From Taxillus chinensis (lineage: Eukaryota; Streptophyta; Magnoliopsida; Santalales; Loranthaceae): a stretch of 64,000 bases of DNA. The notes beneath the pieces are model-generated. The model made no database searches, was not told the DNA's origin, and saw only the letters and a program-made list of their open reading frames with translations. The DNA lies in contig CM042086.1 in NCBI GenBank assembly GCA_023512835.1, positions 3,451,299 to 3,515,298 on the forward strand, in the 5' to 3' direction. The position numbers were made by a program, and so were the translations under genes. Positions 1-13,593 of this stretch are shown piece by piece. Every line of letters begins with the position of its first letter. Position 1 is the stretch's first letter.

Positions 1-1859
1 TTTTTCATATATTTTCTAGTCTTTTCTACTTTAATCAAATAACTCTATGCAAAAAAAAAATTACATTTTTTTCTTTTCACATTTTTTTCTATCTATTTTC
101 TAACTAAAATTTTCCGCCCTTCTCCTATACATTACCAAACAAAGGGATAGTGTCTGCACATGAAGAAAGTAAAAATAAGGAATGACCGTGTAGTAAAAAC
201 ATAAATGGATAATTGTGGTCTGCCATATGAATATATAGATAGGATGACTTTGGTGTGTAATAAAAATATAAATGAAATAACTTATACATATAGCAACCAC
301 ATAAGTCGAGTGAGTGATTGGGGTGTGATAACAATATAGGCAACCCCATATGTTAGGAACAATAAAAAGCTATCATATTTTTACTCTTCCATCCAATAGT
401 CTATATTTTTGTATTGACAAGGTGATTTCATTTTTTAAATAAAGAGTAACTAATGATTTGTTACTCATGAGACCTCACCATTTATTTTCACTATAAAGAT
501 AATAATGTAACAAGAAAGAGCATCTTGTTGAGTTTGGTATGCCTTTATCTCCTTCTCTCATATGATATAAACACGCATAAAAAGTCCATTTCATGTGCAG
601 TAGTTATGTATAAAAATATAACAAAACTAACATGCTCTTAAATAATTCTATAACTCAATGCATATTTTACATGAGAGAAAAGTTATCCAAGGAGCATGAA
701 AGATAAGTCCACCAAGTTTAAGGTTAAACATAAAAGTCTCACTATCAAACTATGTTTCTTCATTTGGGTTCATATTCACACTCAAAAGTTGATGATGAAA
801 AAATTATATGAATAATCAATGGCAGTAAGCCGATCTCTTCCACATCAAGACTCCACTTAAGACCCCAAGAACTACAACCAAAAGTGAAAGAGAATAAATT
901 AAGGAAAGCTATGCAATCTCTAACATAAATTAACCACAATCAACACAAATGCACATCTAATTCAGATTTAACAAAAAAAAAACTTCAAAATTTCGTTATC
1001 AAACCCTAAAGCATACCAAATGAAATTTCTACATAAATTTATTGAAGGTTAAGAAAGAACATATTTATTAAAAGTGCAAGGCGCACTTTAAGCTTTCGGG
1101 ATTTAAGTGCAAAGTGTAAAAAAAAGTGTGGGCATGAGAAGAATAGGACACACATTTTTATAAACTATTAAAATTTTATAAAAGCAGGTGACTTTTGATT
1201 ACAAAATTAGTTTGACTTGGCAAACTTTAACACCTAAAAACATTTCCAATCCTATATCCAATATGGTTTTCTAGCTTAATATAGAGAGTTAATTACATGC
1301 CATAGCTACTTCAACCTTTTCTCCAAAGTAACTTGCTTAGTTTAGTTTTCCTTAACTGGAGCAAAGGTAGGCCAAGGGTCAAACCAGAGGCGTCAAGAGG
1401 GAGCTCCCTTCACCTGACACTTACAGCCGAGGCTGCGCATCCACAGAGGTGCAAGCACCGGTGTGCTGGGTACCGACAGGTGCAAGGACACCCATACTTC
1501 GGGGAATTCTCCCGGTGAAAAGCCTAGTTGTGGGGGTGAAAGGCCCAGTGCCTTGTTGCTATGCCCCTCGCCACATATGATGATGCTTTTACTCTCGCTA
1601 TGTGATATTTTATTATTTTAATGTGTATAAATTTTGTCGGGCTAAAATTTTAATAATTGTTCTTGTAATAATTATGTTTTAAAAAATAATAAAGTATTAT
1701 ATAACTAGCTAAAATAATAAACATAGTTACAATAAGTAATATAAAAATAATTAATTAAAATAACTTATACTGTTGGAATCAGATTAAAAGTTTAATAACC
1801 AACAACCTATATTAAAAGTTTTGGCGTTAAAAACAAACTTAAGTTTGTATTGTAATGTG

Positions 1860-1900
<41 letters not shown>

Positions 1901-2200
1901 TAAATTATTAAAACTTTTTGGAATATTTATTATACAAATATTTTATTCATTTAAAAAAAATAATATCAATGTGACTGTTAGTATGCCCTTTAAATAAAAA
2001 CTAGTTTTAATCAAGAGCATAGGTGCATCATTCTAGGACTAGGGAGTACTATTTTCAAACCAGACTTTCTTTTTCTTCAAGGTAAAACCAATTTTGTTTT
2101 ACTTTTAATCTGAGCAGCCAACTCGGGTACAATCTCCTCCAACTCTAGTTTCCTGCAAGAATTAGAAGGTGGTTGAACCCATACCCGATAGATTTTTCAT
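1..2200. other. AT-rich intergenic DNA without a recognisable gene
   Basis: I see no exon-like coding block on either strand. It holds a (TA)n microsatellite at about 1863-1895, a short GGCGCACTT-containing patch at about 1072-1130 that resembles the ends of repeats at 31154 and 49149, and an isolated GC-richer patch at about 1360-1590. That patch has one short open frame but no domain I recognise. It is probably old repeat debris. Confidence 0.6.
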
Positions 2201-2513
2201 TCATTCATTATGCCTTTATTTATTTATTTATTTATTAAAAAGATGGTAAATAAACTTTATTACAAATTATAAGAGCACATATATGCGCCCCAGTCCGAGT
2301 GTCCGAAGACATGGAAAGGTGAAACCATAGAAAATCATAGCCTTGATTATATCACGCACTAGTCCAACCCCAACACATTACACCCTCATGGATGAAGCCC
2401 AAATAAGACTCGGGTCAGAAGTTTATGCATAAAAAGCATATGAAAACACCCGGTTCCCCAATTCATTAAGGTAACGATAACGCATGACCATTTGCTCGTC
2501 TTCTAGTAACTTC
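2201..2513 (-). other. 3' flank / 3' UTR of trehalase, possibly with LINE tail
   Basis: On the minus strand this follows the trehalase stop codon. It contains AATAAAG near 2250 and then an (AAAT)n run at about 2219-2236. The AATAAAG could be the trehalase polyadenylation signal. The AATAAAGTTTATTTACC-like end followed by a simple A-rich repeat also resembles the tails of plant LINEs seen elsewhere in the window (34522 and 31882). The two readings cannot be separated without transcript data. Confidence 0.4.
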
Positions 2514-5500
2514 TTAATATAACCCTCTATCTAACTCCAAATCCTCAGGCCATCCATAGTCATCCAACAATGCCAATATAACTCCATTACTCCACCCGAA
2601 ACCAGTCTGCATTGCAGGACAAAGCACCACCAAAATCTATATTAGTAGGGGGTGGAAAATGGAAGAAACTTTGGATTGTGCTGCAGCATGAATTTCAACA
2701 TAGGTTAACACAGCTCTGGAATTAATTACCTGGGGCACATATTCACCGCCACCTCCAAATCCCCCGAAGACCGTGACATCATATTTTTCGTGCATTGCAC
2801 CTGTGTTCTTGAAGGCTTCATGGTTTGTTCTAATCCACCTCACAGAGAGGTCATTTGCTAATGTTTTTGCCTCTTCTAATCCTGAGCTCGCCAGACCTTC
2901 AATCAACATATGCTGATACGGCCCCCAACCATTTGGGTAATCCCTGGGTGTACCTCAGTTTGGATTAGGCCACAAATATGCCAAAACGCATACCACATAA
3001 ATGAATTCCAACAAAAAAGAAGAAACAAAAAACAGCTTAAAAGACTTACCATTGCAGTCCTGAGTTTGACAGAGAGGACGCAACACCAGCAATATGGATC
3101 AAGCCTGAGCTTTTTAGGCTCTTCATAACTTTATCGACCAAGTGAAGATCTTCACATTATGACAGGCAACATATTGTAAACGTACAATAATCAGGAGAGT
3201 TAATTTATCAGCATGCCACAGGTAACTTTATCCCTGGGTGAAAATAGAAAATACTGAGTCTAGCCAAATGCAAAGTGTCTAGCCCAATATAGAAAATACT
3301 GAGTCCAACAAACCTGAGTGAAAGAGCTTGATCCACAGGGGAACAAAGTTTGAAGCAAATACATTTTCGTTTTGGTTGCAAGCTTTCCATATTTCAATTT
3401 CCTGGATAGCAGGCATTGATTTGAGGTTCTAAAGTCAGTTACAAAATACAAACTTAGAAATTGTAATTTGAGACAGTAAATTTAACTACAGTTTTGCCAC
3501 CGGGTCACTGTGTGTGTTATTGCTGAGCCAGTAATCAAGCCACTGTGCTTTCACTTCATTCCAAAGAACAGCATCTATGGCCTTCTTTTTCACTAGAGAA
3601 ACTTCCAAGAAGTGTTGAGCCAAGGTTTGGTTTCCAGTTACTTCAGCGAGGAAAGCTATGTCAATTTCCATCTGTTTCAAAAGCACAACTAGCCTTAGAC
3701 ATGCATAAATGAAGACAATAGCTTGCTTTCTTCAACTCAAGTACTCTCTGAAAGCTTTCAAAATCATACTCTCAATATAAACACATTCAGATCCACAGGT
3801 ATAATTGATGTTGTGGCGAGTGTCAGCATATCAGAGACATTTCTGGACAAAGAGATGAACAATTGTGCAGACATTAATTATTAAACACAAAGAACTTGGG
3901 TAAAAACAGCATGAAGCCCAAAAATAACAACTTGCAAAAATCACCACCCTACCATTCAACAGCTTGGCGGTTGATCTTAGCTTAATCATTACAAATGAGG
4001 AAGCTGAGTAAAATAAAAGAATTCCTATATAATAGGACAAGGACCACTGAAAAACCCAGTTCTCCTGATCCTTAAATTGGAAGTGTGTTTTGACCCCAAA
4101 AAACAGAAATAGAAAAAAAAACATAAAATCAAGGAATGCCATTAACAGATACTCCTATTTTGTTACCGCATCCATCTGGTACTGAAGTCCCATCCCGATT
4201 CAGCAGTGCTGGCCACTTCCCGGTAGAACTTTTGCTTCTCACAGCCATTTGATAGTCGTGAAGCAAATTCCACATCCTATGAGATGCAAGAAATTGCTAA
4301 ACTATGAACAACATGTCTCCAATACAATCCATCTATTCAAATAATAATTTCATAACAATTAAGTAGGGTGGAGGAAAGGACATACTATGGTTGTGGATTC
4401 TGGCCTGGGCTTGTTCCACATGGCATAGTACCGACTTAGACTGTGAACACAGCCTTGAGGATCCTGGATTTTCACTGCATGCAATCCTAGCATAAAATTT
4501 GCAAACTATCATTTCATGCTAATGAATCCTACAGACATAATCAAGTTAAAGCACCATGTGAGGAATGAGTAAAAATAAAATAAAACTATACCAGGACATC
4601 TCATCTTTAATACCTGTTGTCCAAAATTCGTGTTCTTTTAGCAATGCAGGAAGAACCTTTTTAACAAATTCCAAATCGCTAGTTTGGTCGTATATTTCAC
4701 GAATCATTGCACTCAATAGCGGTGGTTGGCTATAAAAAAAAAGCCCAGGAGATTAAAACTGGACAGATATGGTTAATCTGCACTCCATTAGCTTTCTCCT
4801 TAACTCGGACGCATATGAGTTTTCCACAGCTTTTTATTAACAAAATAGTCATGACTTCAGCAAAATGACACCTTAAATGGTTACGCCTTCTCAGTGTCAT
4901 TTACAACAAACAAATACCAAGTAATAGTAGCAAGAATAATCTTTCCTTACCTCCTATTAGTATAATAAGCCCTGGCACCATTAAGAACATGCCCGTATTT
5001 CTCCAACAGGTATACCAGATTAAAAACAATCCCTTTCGCTGTCTCGTACATTTTACTTGCAAGCAAGCCCCTGGATGAGAGGGAGAGAGAGATCAATTTA
5101 TTATTTTTTTAAAGGAAAGATTTCTCATACAAATATTCCAAAACCCAAACATAGACTAAAAAAAAAACACTACAGGGGTTTTTTTGGAGGAGTTTCTTTC
5201 TTTCTTGCTTTCTTTTTTGAAAAAATTTATTTTATTTTTATAAACCCAGTTTAAAACATGTAAATTATTTGACAAGAAGTTAAAAAAAACATCTGTTTAT
5301 GAACATCAAAGCAGCTTTTAAAGAACATTGATGGCAGATACATTTTATGCAAAGCGACTGAAAATAGGATAAGCAAAATCAGAGCCAAAACTAACCTGAT
5401 CACCCAAAAAGAATCCCAATAATAAACCTCCCTGAAACGAGAACCGGGAATAACCACCGGCATGGGCAGAGGAAGCAGAGTATGCTTCTCCGGGGATTCG

Positions 5501-6018
5501 CCGACGCTGCCGGAGACCTTCCGGCTCAAGTTTTTCCACAGACCGTGCACCTGCAGCGCCCAAGCACGCACCTCCTGGTTCTCCACCTCCGGCAGGAACA
5601 TTTCCGGCTCCGGCACGAAATCCGCCGGCACGGCAACCTCCAGATCACCCCCTGGAGCGTCGAAATGCTTGGAGACATAGTCCTGTAATCCCCGACCAGA
5701 CAACGGAGCGCCGCCGGATTTCAGTTCCTCGAAGGCTCGCTCGGCCTGGGAGAGATGGACGTCCGGTTTCAAGGACAAGTCTACGTAAAATTTGGGGTCG
5801 AAGTTGGAAGAGTTCAAGGCTTCGCGGGCGACGGGTTGGAGGACTTGTAGGAAGGAGACGAGGGGAGTCGAATTGGTCACCGGAGACGCGTCGGGCAAGC
5901 ATGCGCTTGCGCCGCTTGCTTCGGAGGCGGACATGGGATTGAGGAACAGGAACGGGAGGGATGCGAAAAGTGAAAACAGAGGAGGCGGCAGGTTAAGGAT
6001 GATGGGGTAACAAGGCAT
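2514..6018 (-). CDS. TRE1: Trehalase (GH37), 11 exons
   Basis: Hydrolyses trehalose to two glucose molecules. The plant enzyme is a single-pass plasma-membrane or apoplastic protein that keeps trehalose low. Exons read 5396-6018, 4951-5070, 4614-4729, 4386-4486, 4167-4276, 3770-3842, 3501-3671, 3314-3401, 3050-3149, 2730-2943 and 2514-2606. Phases agree throughout and give 602 residues, close to the family length. Both signatures are present: PGSRFREVYYWDSFW (191-205) and QWDYPNGWGP (500-509). The family's catalytic acids correspond to D350 in ESGWDF and E553 in HEKYDV. The glycine-rich GGGGEY is at 564-569 and the protein ends ...LELDRGLY. A hydrophobic stretch (about residues 6-28) before MSASEASG fits a signal anchor. 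The TATATAA-like box at 6031-6038 is only about 15 bp from the first ATG, so initiation at the second ATG (5932-5934) is possible. The exon 7 donor (GTGGCA, 3496-3500) is weak and was chosen by reading phase. Confidence 0.95.
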
Positions 6019-8470
6019 GACTTAAAAAGTGTATATAAGCTGTTGGCTTTCGTCTACGTACAAACATACATAAACATGTTGGCTTTTGTCTGCACACAAT
6101 GACACAAACTTATATAAACATGTTGTTTAAGGAAGAAGAAGATTGTCACAATTAACTCCAAAAAAAAAAAAATGATACAAGTAGGCTTTATAGACTAGAC
6201 CCTTCTTAGATTATTTGTTCTTGAAGAAAATAGACACACACTTTGAAATTATTGGAGTAATTAAATATAATTAAAGCACGACTCGGACGGGAAAAAAAAA
6301 AGGAAAAAAAAAAAGGCTGAGCGTTCGTCAACGCTTTATAATAAACATGAAGCCACCGACTGTCGACGGCAGATTAGTAGATTAGTGGATTTGGAAATTT
6401 TGTTTTCCGACGTTAATCGGTTTCAAAAAAATGTGTTTATTTATATGTATATATAAGATTTTATGATTTGAGATTTTTATTTAACCGTAGAGATTAACCG
6501 TAAACACTATATCATGACTCATATATTAATTATATCACAAATTTTCGGCATTACTCACTAGCATGAACGGACGTCTGTGTCGTGTTGATGTGTACGTACA
6601 GGAATAATATTTATAGGGTTGCGTAATTATGCAACTGTTAATATAATATTATCAAAATAATAATAAAAAATTTCCTGAATTAATCTGTATATTAATCCGT
6701 AACCCAATATTATCTAACAGTACTCTTGTATGTATGTACTATGTACCTCTGACATAGTGGCATAGATTGGCGCCTTGAGTCACAACAAACATGTTGCCCG
6801 TGTTGTCTGGCGCCACCACTTCAGATGGTGGCCTCCGATGGCAAAGCTATAACACCAGCACCGTCCCTTGAATTGATGATTGCCCCAACCGTGCTCGACC
6901 CCACCAAATCTCCTAACGCAAACAACCAGCAGCTACTAGGAAAAGCTAGAAATGGACATGAAAAACCTCTAAACAGCTACTCCCTTTCAAATTCTATTCT
7001 AATATTAGGTAAGTTACATAGTTAATTGGCGTAGAAAGATTTTATTATTGTTGAATAGGTTTTAAAAAAAAATAATATCAATTTAATTGTTAAAAATGCC
7101 TATGTATGATTTATTTGCCTATGTATGCCTATTTAAATAATTCAATGTAATCTTTCACTTATAAGTCGTAAATATTTGTTCTATATATATATATTTGTTT
7201 TTCTGAAAGACTTATCTAGTTTAATAAAGAAACGAAATTAAATATTCAAATTATACAACTCAAAATAGAAAATCCCATAAAAGGAAACTATGTGATTGAG
7301 AATCATAACATATTTAATAAAAACTCTACTTTAGCTTGATGTCTTTTAGTTTCAATGAATCTAATAGAATCCCTAGGCATCTCTAAGTTAAGGTGGGCTA
7401 ACTCCAGTTATATATAAACAAACAATGTAATGCCAACTTCACTTACAACCAAGCCTATTAATGAATTATTGAGCATTAATTATCCTAATGGGCTTATGAC
7501 CACCTAGTTTTATTGTTTATAGTTAAAAATTTTCCAATAAATTTTAACTATTACAATCAAGTAAATGTTTTTATTGATGATAAACGCTTATGTCTTTTTA
7601 GGAAATCTATTCAAAAAGATCTTCATTCCTTCAATAGAAATAAGATTCTAATTAATTCGATGATTTATTATCGTTCAACAGGGGAGTTGAATACCTTTCA
7701 TGTTTGATGTGTTGGAATTCAACAAGAGCAAAAATATTTATTCATTGGTATAAATTCGAGGAATCCCTGATTACTTCTCAAAATGATCAAGGTACATTCT
7801 TAAAGACTAATTAGAAGATGTTGAAAGCGAAAGAGAGTGAAATTAATTATAAAGGGGTTATAACATCTGTGTATTACTTGTTATTTGATAGTGGATTTTC
7901 TTAGTAGAATTTGTAACCTCAACATCATGGAGTAGGTCAAGTTGTGACCGAACCATTTAAATATCTATGTTCTTTTTCATTCTCACATTTTTATTTATGT
8001 TATTTGATTGATCTTAAAGACAATTTGTTAATAATCAAAAAAACCATCAACCCTAATTTAGAAGAAAAATTTAAGAACACCTACTAGTTAGAGCTAGATA
8101 ATGTATATGAAAGGTGAGCGTGAGAATTGTCACGATTAGTATGTAATAATAAATTTACTATAATTGAATGGAGAAAAGGTTAATTTTATTATGTTAATTA
8201 AACCATAGATGTAGTATGATTTATAATAAGTAGTTAGACCCAAGAGCTTTTAAATCACATTTGTAGAGAAGAAGTTTTTGAGAGTGAAAAAGGAAGTGAC
8301 AAATTCACCCCTTTTTCTATTTCCAATACAACGAGCCATTAATTATCTTGGGCTTATCACTTATATTACATACTTCTTATAACATTGATTCTAGAATATC
8401 TGATTACATAATTATGATATCTAACTATGCTGATTTTTTTAAACAAAAACTATTCATATATTTTATATTT
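6019..8470. other. AT-rich intergenic DNA upstream of trehalase
   Basis: This contains the trehalase promoter side (about 6019-6350) and then AT-rich DNA with scattered A-runs. Short open frames at about 6825-7025 and 7513-7707 show no family motif, splice context or codon pattern that would support a gene. No RNA gene is recognised. Confidence 0.55.
6031..6038 (-). promoter_or_regulatory. TATA-like box close to the trehalase start
   Basis: On the minus strand this reads TTATATAC. It lies only about 15 bases before the first trehalase ATG (6018). A TATA box normally places the start site 25-35 bases downstream, which would fall inside the first codons and favour the internal ATG at 5934. This is inference from spacing only. 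Confidence 0.35.
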
Positions 8471-9767
8471 AACAGTGGAGAAGGGATATAAGCATGAAGT
8501 TTTTGTTTCAGAAAAGTTTAGTTTAATATGTTGAATTTTTGGTTGAAGGACATGCAATGGGATTTGTGGTCTTTAACTCAAACTTATAGTTGAAGGTTGT
8601 GTATTGTAAGCTTATAGAATAATAAAAAGAAGTAGATTTCAATTTAATGTTTTGAATTTTTACTCAAAGACCATGGAATGGAGCTTATGACCTTTAATTC
8701 AAAATTGTAGTTTAAGCCACATTTTATAAACTTGCAAAATAATGAAAGCTCTGAACTTAGCAGTTTAATGATAAAAGAAAACTTATTGATCAACACTTCA
8801 ATTGAAGTTATAATTTAATCTTGTATTTAGCATGTTGATGGTCTAAGTCTAACTTTCTGTTTAAAATAAGTTCTGAACTTTCAATTTAAAGACTAAGGGT
8901 ATGATCTTGTGTTTTTAAAGTAGTGATGGTTACATTATTTTAAACCATATATATAATAATTCTACATGAACAACATTGCATGTATATGATCACTTTTCAA
9001 ACAATTACAATTATTTAGGTTTAATCCAATTGACGCATCCTCTTATAATATATGAACAATCTATATAATGAGGCTATTGGATTAATCCAAGACTATATAC
9101 ATTCTTAAAAAGTTGAAACCCCCCTCTCTCTCTTCTACAAAGATCTCTTTGATAAAATTATTATGTGCTATAATTTTATTAAATTTTTGTTATTATGAAA
9201 TTCACATAACTATTCTAAGGGTTAAGCATTGATTATGCAATCATTATTCAACAATTAGATTCATTATATCTTAAAGTGTATTTGTCAATAGCTCATAGCA
9301 CACCTTTATAATGGAAGCAAAAATTAACTTAAAGAAAGCATCTTATTTTGCATTTCTCAAAGTAAATTCACTAAACAATAAAGGCTTGGCAAATTAATTT
9401 AACCATATAAAGGCAAAATCTGTTAACGTAGAGTTGTTCAAGACAATGTAACAATTAATACTTTAAAACTACAAGATCATGTCCCAAGGCCTTAAAACAT
9501 AAGTTTATAGCTTATTTTAAATAAAAATTTGGGCTTGAATCACAAGATTGTTTAATACAGGCTTAAACCTCACTTCATTTGCCTTTTTGATCCATAAATT
9601 CTCTTATATATCGTTACACTACAAGTTTATAAAACGCGAGTTAAACTATAATTTTAAGTTAAAGACCGTAAGTTTCACTGTATGGCTCTAGCTAAAAAAT
9701 TCAACATAATAAATCAAATTTTGCTTTTTTTATTTTTATTCTTAAAAAAAAACCCACCCTTCTCCAC
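8471..9767. repeat. Long imperfect inverted repeat (fold-back element)
   Basis: The two halves are reverse complements with mismatches and small indels. Outer ends are GTGGAGAAGGG (8475-8485) and CCCTTCTCCAC (9757-9767). Inside, 8510-8625 pairs with about 9620-9740: both read AATATGTTGAATTTT-like and GGTCTTTAACT-like blocks when one is inverted. The block near 8865-8935 (TGATCTTGTGTTTTTAAAGT) pairs with 9445-9535. The unpaired centre is about 9000-9430. No coding potential is visible. It is probably a decayed non-autonomous DNA element. A transcript could fold into a long hairpin. Confidence 0.6.
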
Positions 9768-12700
9768 ACCTATCCCATTGGGAACCTAAATTAAACTTTC
9801 AACCTCCTAGTGTGAGATCGTTGAATCTAACCATGACAGAATTCTCGTGAGCTTTGTATCTTTTTATTATGCGAGTTCACAACGACTTTTGCTTAAATTG
9901 AAAATTAATGTTTTTTCTCTTTTCACTTTTAAATATAAAACATATAAATAATTTTTTTAAAAATAAAAATCACCAATATACATAGATTTGTAATTTAGAA
10001 TGATTAATATTAATGTGTGATGAGTTATTGTATTAAAATATTAATAAAATTAATTTAAGAAGTAACAAAGACATAAGTTATATTTATCGAACATTAAAGT
10101 ATATAATTGACTTCTTATATTAGAATAAAAAGTGAGGAGAATTAAAGACATAAGTGACTTGTTTATATTAGAAATTTCAACGTGGTCAGACAGGATACAT
10201 GGGTTATATATAAAATTCTGTTGTCTTTATTTTCTATATTATCTTAATTATGTTAAATTATAACATACACCCTTTTTTGCGGTAATGATTTAGTGTATAC
10301 ATATATATATATATATAATAATAATAATAAAAAAATAAATCTGACAGTTCTGACTTCATGGCCCTAGAAAACAACTTTGCTAGCGACTTTAGTGAGATGA
10401 TAAAATTATCTATGTAGAAATCTATTTTTTATATAAAAAAGAAATAAATAATTTTTATTTCCTTGTTGGGAGAGAACCATTTAATTTCCATTAGTCATCT
10501 CCACCTTATTCGTCTAACCCTTTCTTTATTCCCTCCTTCAAAAGAACTTCACAATGTCACATGGTGCAAGAAAGCAGTTAAATTTCAAAGCAAGAAGCCA
10601 GTGATAAGCGTGACAGTGCTGCATTAATTAAATTCCAGGAAACAAGCATATGACCAAAAAGGTTGGTCAACACAATCCGCAACAGGAATTGTGTCAAGGA
10701 GAAGCTTCAACGGAGCTCTGTACTCTGATGCTTCTGCAAAAAGGCAGGTCCCAAGGAAAGCCCCCACCATATGCACTGCAGTCCACGCATCACACCCCCC
10801 CTCTTCTTCTCTACTGAAATATGCCTCCCTTTTGTGGTCCCATCAGATGCCAAAACGTATCAAAATAGTGCTGCCGAAGGAGAGAGTAGGACTTGCCCGG
10901 AATTGGTGAGTTTTAATTCAAAAAAATGGACTTGTATGTATGTATGTATGTATGTATGTATGTATGTATGTATAATCATATCTAATTGAATTTAATTAAA
11001 GTAATTTAATAAGGCTTTAAGTCTTTTGATCGTATCAGAATAATATGAGTATAGAAATTGGTTTATTATTTTTGTTTGGTTGGATGGGTTAAATTAAAAA
11101 AATACAAGAAAATTAATTAAGTAATTAACTTTTATATATGCGTTTATCTCAATGTTGTACAAATGGTGAGCTCCTTCTACATTCGTTAACATCAACAGAT
11201 AGAAAGACAATTTTGTAAAGAAAACCTTAAATTTGAATTTGTGTATACTTAAAAGGTACAAGTTTAATATCATTTGTTGAAATGTCTAAATTAAGAATTA
11301 GAGTTAGTAGGACTAATATCTTAAAATTAATTGAATGTAAGATTACTATTTAATACATTTCTTCACGTGATAACGTAGATAATATACATGGCCAAAAAGT
11401 GTGAATGAGATGGAATATACATGATTAGATATTATGGATATCATGAATGAAAAATATAATATGTTCGAATATCAAAAACCAATTCACTATAAGAAAAATC
11501 ATTAAATCTTTATATATTAATTAATATTTAATTAACAACTGTGATGAAATACTTCCAATGCACTTCTATTTGATTTAAATCTTGATGATTTGACATGAAG
11601 TATTATTAGGGTCTAAATGATAATATATTCATTCTAAGTTATTTGTAATCCAACTAGAATAACCCTGTCCAAGGTTTTGTAGGAGGTTTTATTTTAATTG
11701 TAATTTATTGTTGTTTTTTATTATATGATTAATTATATAAAAAGAAAATAGATGAGCCCTCCAACATGTTGCCTATGTATGCACGTTAAAAAAAATCATA
11801 TCTTCCTTTTATATATACAAATAAGGAAGAGAAAAAGGTGTTTACGTAAGAATCTATCATTCAATCCTATTCATTTAAAAGTTAGGATGACTCACCTGTA
11901 ATTAATTAATATATTTATAGAGAAACTTTAATGTACTTCATAGTTCATATCACATAAATTGAGAATAAAAGACTCCATGAGGGTGAACGAATAATGTTCA
12001 TTAAAAACACAAAAAGAAAAACAAGATCTCGTGTTCTTCCACTCATTTAGTATTTTGATCATAAAATCTTCGTACGGCCTAAATTTAATATCAATTATAT
12101 GGGAGGAGGCAATTTCAAACTCAGACATTTATATGATCTATTAGTTGAGTTGTTGAGTTGGTAATCAAATGTGCATATGACCACATTACTGTATTGCCAA
12201 AGCAATGGAGTTCTATGGGTGTGGAGTTTATGAGAATCATTTTTACACGTGAGGCTTTCATTTGTTTTGTTTTTTATGTCTTGAAACTTTTTATTCGTAA
12301 GACTTTTTGGGAAAGTTTCAAATTTTTAAGGGGATTTTAGAAAAGCTAATAATTACAAAACAACTTTATTCATCAATCCTAATCCCAATGGACTTAATAA
12401 AACTAAAATATAGCCCAAGAATAGTTAAAATGTGAATAAAAGTTCCTACCTCAACAATGTTATAATAAATTTAATATTTAATGACCAAATTTGCTAAGCT
12501 AAATTAAATAGCTAAAACTTATTTTAACATTAAAATAATAATTATTCACCAACCCAATTGATCTGTGAGGAGAAAATTTAAAAAAAGTTAATTTTAAAAA
12601 ATTTAAATTAATATTTTAAGATAATAATAAAATATTTTAAAATGGTCAATTAAAATTTATAAAAATAAATCCCTTTTGTTTTGGAGATGATATTATTTTT

Positions 12701-13398
12701 AAAAAATAATAAATCATTAAAAATATAGCCTAAAATTGTTAACAAAATTCAAAAATTAATAAATCCATCAAAATTGGGCAATAAACAGTCCCTCCCTCCG
12801 CCCAGCCGCAGGTACTAACTAGCATCTTATTCCTATTATATTGGAAAGCCGAAAGCGAAGTCAGCTCTTGAATCGCATTATTGTACAGCTGGGTCGCAGT
12901 AGCATAAATTCAAAGGCAGAGAGTGTTTTTGGTCTAATAGGGCAATAAATGGAGGAAGCAACACGAGACTAAAAAAACGGCTTGTTCCGGGGGACAATGA
13001 AACAGGAAGCCCGGGTGGCCTAGCCCAGAGAGCCCAGCAGATTGCAACACTTGGACCCAACTCTCCCCTACCCCCCCACGGGGGCCTCCCCCCCTCCCCC
13101 CCCCTCCCCATCCACACCCATGCTATATTGCTGCTCATCTCTCGTCCAAGCGCATTGAATTTGTCCACGTCCCTCACTGACACGCCTCCATTACTTAAAT
13201 CTTTCTTTTCCCCCACAACTTACAGCATGACTGATGAAGACTGACTCGAAAGCTCAACACTACTCTGCAGTGAGCAACCAGTAACCCCCCTCCCCCCAAC
13301 CCTGATCCGTCCCTCCCCCCCACCCACCTCCTTTTAATATTTTGCCCCCTGGTCCTTGTTATGTATACAGAAGAAGCAACCCAGAAGCAGAGTAATTA
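9768..13398. other. Intergenic DNA before the DVL gene
   Basis: AT-rich DNA with a (GTAT)n microsatellite at 10934-10973. A less AT-rich interval (10500-10920) has short overlapping frames but no motif I know. From about 12780 the base composition changes to pyrimidine-rich, with C tracts around 13068-13108 and 13289-13332. That is common in plant promoters (Y-patch-like) and probably marks the DVL promoter and 5' leader. Confidence 0.5.
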
Positions 13399-13593
13399 AT
13401 GGGTTCGTCTCATCACCCTGCGGCTTCTACCTCTAATTCTTTTACGCTGAGGAAAAGTGGTAATCAGAGAAAAGATGGGCAGTCCAAGGGGAATAAGAAA
13501 TTGAAGGAGAAGAAGGCCAAGCTGTACATTATTCAGCGATGTGTGCTCATGCTGCTATGCTGGAAGGACGATTCTAGCGGCAGCAGATACTAG
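13399..13593 (+). CDS. DVL/ROTUNDIFOLIA-like small polypeptide, 64 aa
   Basis: A single-exon small-peptide gene. The C-terminal block [19 protein letters not shown] (residues 39-57) matches the DVL/RTFL domain, with its invariant Arg-Cys-Val and Cys-Trp. It is preceded by a basic, Ser/Lys-rich region. In Arabidopsis, over-expression of this family changes organ shape by restricting polar cell proliferation, and the proteins associate with the plasma membrane. The start is secure because an in-frame TAA (13393-13395) lies two codons upstream. The length is typical for the family. The sequence places it in the family, but not on a particular paralogue (DVL and RTFL numbering). Its promoter side is the pyrimidine-rich stretch at 12780-13390. 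Confidence 0.9.
   Translation: MGSSHHPAASTSNSFTLRKSGNQRKDGQSKGNKKLKEKKAKLYIIQRCVLMLLCWKDDSSGSRY

Noticed and set aside
1333..1518. Gene in the GC-richer patch near the window start
   Set aside because: A 61-codon frame without motif. The composition fits repeat debris better than an exon.
10691..10989. Overlapping frames around 10.7-10.9 kb as a gene or microRNA precursor
   Set aside because: No known domain, and no inverted pairing resembling a known plant microRNA that I could find by eye.
12878..13216. 112-codon minus-strand frame upstream of DVL
   Set aside because: Produced by the pyrimidine-rich promoter tract (Gly/Pro runs); no motif.
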